Shown here one piece after another: positions 60,444 through 63,634 of a DNA stretch of 63,634 nt (position 1 is the first letter of the stretch; each line of letters starts with the position of its first letter). The notes under the pieces were generated by a model, which was given only the letters and a program-made list of their open reading frames with translations, was not told the DNA's origin and searched no databases. The translations under genes were made by a program, and so were the position numbers. The stretch lies in assembly GCA_000437375.1 (NCBI GenBank), contig FR898229.1, positions 45,697-109,330 of the forward strand, in the 5' to 3' direction. Origin of the DNA: Eubacterium sp. CAG:841 (GTDB lineage: Bacteria > Bacillota > Clostridia > Oscillospirales > CAG-272).

Positions 60444-60701
60444 ATGTTTCCGGAAAACGACATCATTTTTACTTCCGTCTGGCCCTGGATACTGATAGCG
60501 GTATCCGTCGGGCTTACGGTACTTGAAGCGCTTATGAAAAAACGAGCGATATTTGCGCTTGTCTCCGCCGTGTTCACGGCGGCGTCGACTGTGGTGCTGC
60601 TCATTCTCGGCGGAAGCCTTTGCGATATGCTTCTGCTTGTAATTGCAACACTCGCCGTGCGACTGCTTTTTGAAATAATAGAAAGGAGACGCGCCAAATG
60701 A
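60444..60701 (+). CDS. Small membrane protein of the acylation operon
   Basis: An 85-residue protein with two to three helices and a basic end (ERRRAK). GGGGG precedes the ATG; its last bases overlap the MBOAT start (ATGA). It may be a small partner of the acyltransferase, by analogy with small subunits near DltB; not recognised as a family. Confidence 0.65.
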   Translation: MFPENDIIFTSVWPWILIAVSVGLTVLEALMKKRAIFALVSAVFTAASTVVLLILGGSLCDMLLLVIATLAVRLLFEIIERRRAK

Positions 60702-62149
60702 CATTCAACTCGTGGGAATTTCTCGTATTCTATCCGATAACGCTCCTTCTGTATTTTCTTCTGCCGAAAAAATGGAGCAGAATAAGCCTGCTCTTTATGA
60801 GCGCAATATTCTACCTTGCATGGAACTACAAACTTATAGTGCTTATAATGTTCACAACGGCGGTATCGTACTTCTGTGCAAGAATAATTGAAAAAACGGA
60901 GAAAAAAGCCGTCAAAAAGCTGTGTATAGTGGTCACGCTGATAGCGTGTCTCGGTGTGCTTTTCTTCTTCAAATATTATAACTTCATAGCGGAAACGCTG
61001 GGATGGGCGATAGCAGCGGCAGGCGGCGGAACATACGATTTCACGCTTAACCTCGTTCTGCCCGTAGGCATTTCGTTCTACACCTTCCAGACTCTTTCCT
61101 ACGCGATAGACGTTTACAGAGGCACCGAAAAGGCTGAAAGGGACTTTGCGCTTTACTGTCTTTTCGTCACGTTCTTCCCGCAGCTCGTTGCGGGACCTAT
61201 CGAACGTCCCGGAAACCTCATCCCTCAGCTTCGCGAAAAAAACAAGCTGACGGCTGACAACGCCCGCGCGGGACTTTGGAAAATGGGTGTCGGTTTCTTC
61301 AAAAAAATAGTCGTCGCCGACCTCATAGCCGAGTATGTAAACGCCGTATTCAACTCTCCCGAAACGGCGACCGGCTTCGGCGTGGCAATAGGCTCAATGC
61401 TTTTTGCCGCACAGATCTACTGCGATTTCTCAGGCTATACGGACATAGCCATAGGTTGCTCCCGCGTTATGGGCATACGCCTTATGAAAAACTTTGACCG
61501 TCCGTATACGTCGCAAACGATAAAGGAATTCTGGAACAGATGGCACATAAGCCTTTCAACATGGCTGCGCGACTATCTCTACTTCCCTCTCGGCGGAAGC
61601 AGATGCTCAAAACCGCGCCATATGTTCAATATATTTGTTGTGTTCCTTGCGAGCGGACTCTGGCACGGCGCCAATTGGACGTTCGTTCTCTGGGGAATAC
61701 TGCACGGAATTTACAGAATAGTCGGCGAGCTTACATATCCCACACGCGAAAAACTGTGGGCAAAGCTCGGAGTAAATACAAAATCCGCTCCGATTGTAAT
61801 ACTGCGCCGGATAAATACTTTTATTCTCGTATGTTTCTCATGGATACTTTTCCGCGCAAATTCGCTTTCCGATCTCCGTGTGCTGCTTACAAAGCTCTTC
61901 ACGTCATGGGGAAGCCTGCCTGAAACGCTTTCCGCAATGGGACTCGGAGCCGCAGCAATAATCGTAACAATACTTTCTATTATCGTGCTTGACGAATTCG
62001 ATATTCTCACAGGATATGAAAGTGACGGGCTTGCCGTATGCAAGCGCGGCAAAACAAGCGTGGTATGGTGCGTATGGGCTGTCGCCGTAGCATGGATAAT
62101 GCTTCTTTCCGTAGGCGGAGCAAGCTCATTCATCTATTTCCAATTCTGA
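60698..62149 (+). CDS. MBOAT-family O-acyltransferase (AlgI/DltB-like)
   Basis: A 483-residue membrane-bound O-acyltransferase with about 11 helices. Signature blocks: FFPQLVAGPIERPGNLIPQL, NFDRPYTSQTIKEFWNRWHI, DYLYFPLGGSR and the catalytic His in SGLWHGANWTFV. These enzymes pass acyl groups, usually acetyl, across the membrane to a periplasmic or surface SGNH partner that loads a polysaccharide. Both neighbours supply SGNH-like domains. Confidence 0.92.
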   Translation: MTFNSWEFLVFYPITLLLYFLLPKKWSRISLLFMSAIFYLAWNYKLIVLIMFTTAVSYFCARIIEKTEKKAVKKLCIVVTLIACLGVLFFFKYYNFIAETLGWAIAAAGGGTYDFTLNLVLPVGISFYTFQTLSYAIDVYRGTEKAERDFALYCLFVTFFPQLVAGPIERPGNLIPQLREKNKLTADNARAGLWKMGVGFFKKIVVADLIAEYVNAVFNSPETATGFGVAIGSMLFAAQIYCDFSGYTDIAIGCSRVMGIRLMKNFDRPYTSQTIKEFWNRWHISLSTWLRDYLYFPLGGSRCSKPRHMFNIFVVFLASGLWHGANWTFVLWGILHGIYRIVGELTYPTREKLWAKLGVNTKSAPIVILRRINTFILVCFSWILFRANSLSDLRVLLTKLFTSWGSLPETLSAMGLGAAAIIVTILSIIVLDEFDILTGYESDGLAVCKRGKTSVVWCVWAVAVAWIMLLSVGGASSFIYFQF

Positions 62150-62165
62150 TCGGAGGTAACAGTAT

Positions 62166-63605
62166 ATGAAAAAAGCATGGATATGTTTTATCTGCCTTTT
62201 GCTTTGCGTACTGATTCCGTTCGGAACAGTCGCGGCAATAGGCTTCGGCTTGCCGTCGCAATTCGGGAATACATTTCTCGGCGAGCTTGAAAACAAAGTA
62301 AATCGTCTTTATTCGATAGATAAACCGAAAATAATAGTGATCGGCGGAAGCAGCGTTCCGTTCGGCGTGGATTCAAAGCTTATGGAAAAAGCTCTCGGTA
62401 TGCCGTGTGTAAATTTCGGTCTTTACGCAACGCTCGGAACAAAGCTGATGCTCGATCTTTCAAAGGGCGCGATAAAGGAAGGCGACATTATAATCATCGC
62501 GCCGGAAACCGACGCTCAAACCTATTCCCTGTATTTCAATGCGGAATCGGCATGGCAGGCATGCGACAGCGACTTTTCGATCCTCACAAAAATGTCCCGC
62601 AAGGATTTTGCCGCAATGCTCGGCGGTTTCTGGAAATATTCCGCACAAAAGCTAAAATACTATCGCGCAGACTCACCGCTCGATCCTTCGGGAGTTTACA
62701 ACAAAAAATCCTTTGACGAATACGGGGATATCGTCTTCAAGCGCGAATACAACATCATGGCCGACGGTCACGACAGCTCCTCCGTAATAAAATTTTCAAA
62801 GGATATAATCAGCTCCGACTTTATTGATTACGTAAACGATTACACCGCTTACGCAAAGAAAAAGGGCGCGACGGTATATTTTTCGTTTGCCCCCGCCAAT
62901 GAGGACGCAATAGATCCCGATACGACGCTTGAAAGCCTTGAAGAATTCACAAAATTCATAAGCGACAATTTTGACTGTCAGGTGATAAGCGATCCCAACA
63001 ATTATCTTTATCGCAGCGGATATTTCTATGACAGCAACTTTCATATGAACGACGCCGGAATGATACTTCATACCGCGACGCTCGCAGGCGATATAGCAAA
63101 GGCTATGGGAAAAGAGCTTCTCTGCGAGATCGAAATCCCCGAAGTTCCCGTAAAGCCCGACGACGATGACGATGATTACGATGTAAGCTATGATGAGAAC
63201 TCAAAATACTTCACATACGAAGAAAGCAAAGCAGGATATATAATCACCGGAACAACGGACGAGGCAAAGGGTATGAGCTCGCTCACAACGCCAAGAGCCT
63301 ATAACGGAAAGCGCGTATTCTCAATAGCGCGCGGCGCCTTTGACGGTTGCTCCTCTCTTACGGATATATACGTTACAACAGGAATATCTCAGATAGGCGA
63401 CGGAGCGTTCTCCGGTGCGCCGAGTCTCAAAAAGATTCACATCCTGAATACCGATCCTGACAAAACGACCGTAAACAACGTAACGCAGGGACTTACCGAC
63501 GGCATGGCAAAAGGAGCAATGTTCTATGTTCCCACAGGCTGCTCGGGAGAATTCTCCGCAAACTATTTCTGGGGTCCGTATGCGGATTATATAACAGAAG
63601 AATAA
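62166..63605 (+). CDS. SGNH-like protein with a C-terminal LRR_5 domain
   Basis: A 479-residue protein with a signal anchor, an N-terminal SGNH-like domain (IVIGGSSVPFGVDS near residue 57 with the presumed Ser; DSNFHMNDAG near residue 290 with Asp and His) and, after an acidic Asp-rich linker, a BspA-type leucine-rich segment (KRVFSIARGAFDGCSSLTD). It has the same modules as the first operon gene in reverse order. GGAGG precedes the ATG. Likely the acyl-transferring partner of the MBOAT protein. Confidence 0.78.
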   Translation: MKKAWICFICLLLCVLIPFGTVAAIGFGLPSQFGNTFLGELENKVNRLYSIDKPKIIVIGGSSVPFGVDSKLMEKALGMPCVNFGLYATLGTKLMLDLSKGAIKEGDIIIIAPETDAQTYSLYFNAESAWQACDSDFSILTKMSRKDFAAMLGGFWKYSAQKLKYYRADSPLDPSGVYNKKSFDEYGDIVFKREYNIMADGHDSSSVIKFSKDIISSDFIDYVNDYTAYAKKKGATVYFSFAPANEDAIDPDTTLESLEEFTKFISDNFDCQVISDPNNYLYRSGYFYDSNFHMNDAGMILHTATLAGDIAKAMGKELLCEIEIPEVPVKPDDDDDDYDVSYDENSKYFTYEESKAGYIITGTTDEAKGMSSLTTPRAYNGKRVFSIARGAFDGCSSLTDIYVTTGISQIGDGAFSGAPSLKKIHILNTDPDKTTVNNVTQGLTDGMAKGAMFYVPTGCSGEFSANYFWGPYADYITEE

Positions 63606-63634
63606 CAAAATAAAAAATCAGCCGCACTTTTGAG

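Overview
The window reads as a chromosomal segment of an anaerobic, low-to-moderate G+C Firmicute of class Clostridia, probably a gut or rumen lineage. Evidence: a one-subunit pyruvate:ferredoxin oxidoreductase, class II aldolase, a SpoVB/MurJ-type flippase, a DarA-type c-di-AMP receptor, AddA, RqcH, YitT and YfhO proteins, strong AGGAGG ribosome binding sites and consensus TTGACA-17-TATAAT promoters. I cannot fix the genus from sequence alone.

Layout. 0-11 kb: housekeeping and small membrane genes (HPr-like protein, TspO-like, DUF378, trmB, rpmB, two tandem esterases, YitT, flippase, TPR/DUF4037 pair, M23 peptidase). 11.2-19.3 kb: a tRNA-Lys(UUU) gene carrying a complete integrated filamentous-phage (inovirus-like) genome bounded by 40-bp direct repeats; the excised circle would be 7,926 bp. 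19.3-20.0 kb: a second small immunity-like module just outside the prophage. 20-29 kb: GH130 enzyme, rpsO-pnp, fba, addA. 29-37 kb: small Cys-rich peptide, XRE regulator, c-di-AMP receptor, DUF1854 plus ABC exporter, nifJ. 37-47 kb: LURP-one protein, rqcH, yfhO, SDR, obgE, ligA. 47-52 kb: a predicted sugar-phosphate or polyol operon (Zn-dehydrogenase, aldolase-SDR fusion, PHP protein). 52-58 kb: NYN protein, aminotransferase, then the leftward operon rplI-dnaB-tilS-hpt. 58.5-63.6 kb: a predicted surface-polymer O-acylation operon with an MBOAT acyltransferase flanked by two SGNH-like proteins fused to BspA-type leucine-rich repeats.

The most interesting region is the prophage. Its leftward gene order is ssDNA-binding-like protein, coat-like protein, terminator, two small membrane proteins, large adsorption-like protein, a pVI-position membrane protein, Zot/pI ATPase, HUH replication protein and integrase, close to the Ff (M13) order. 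No secretin gene is present, as expected for a host without an outer membrane. The coat-position protein carries an Fn3-like domain in front of a pVIII-like membrane helix. A divergent repressor faces the structural promoter across three 18-bp operators. Integration has replaced the last bases of the tRNA-Lys gene. The second place to look is the permuted SGNH/LRR acylation operon at the right end.

All function calls are from reading motifs and context; no database or structure search was run.
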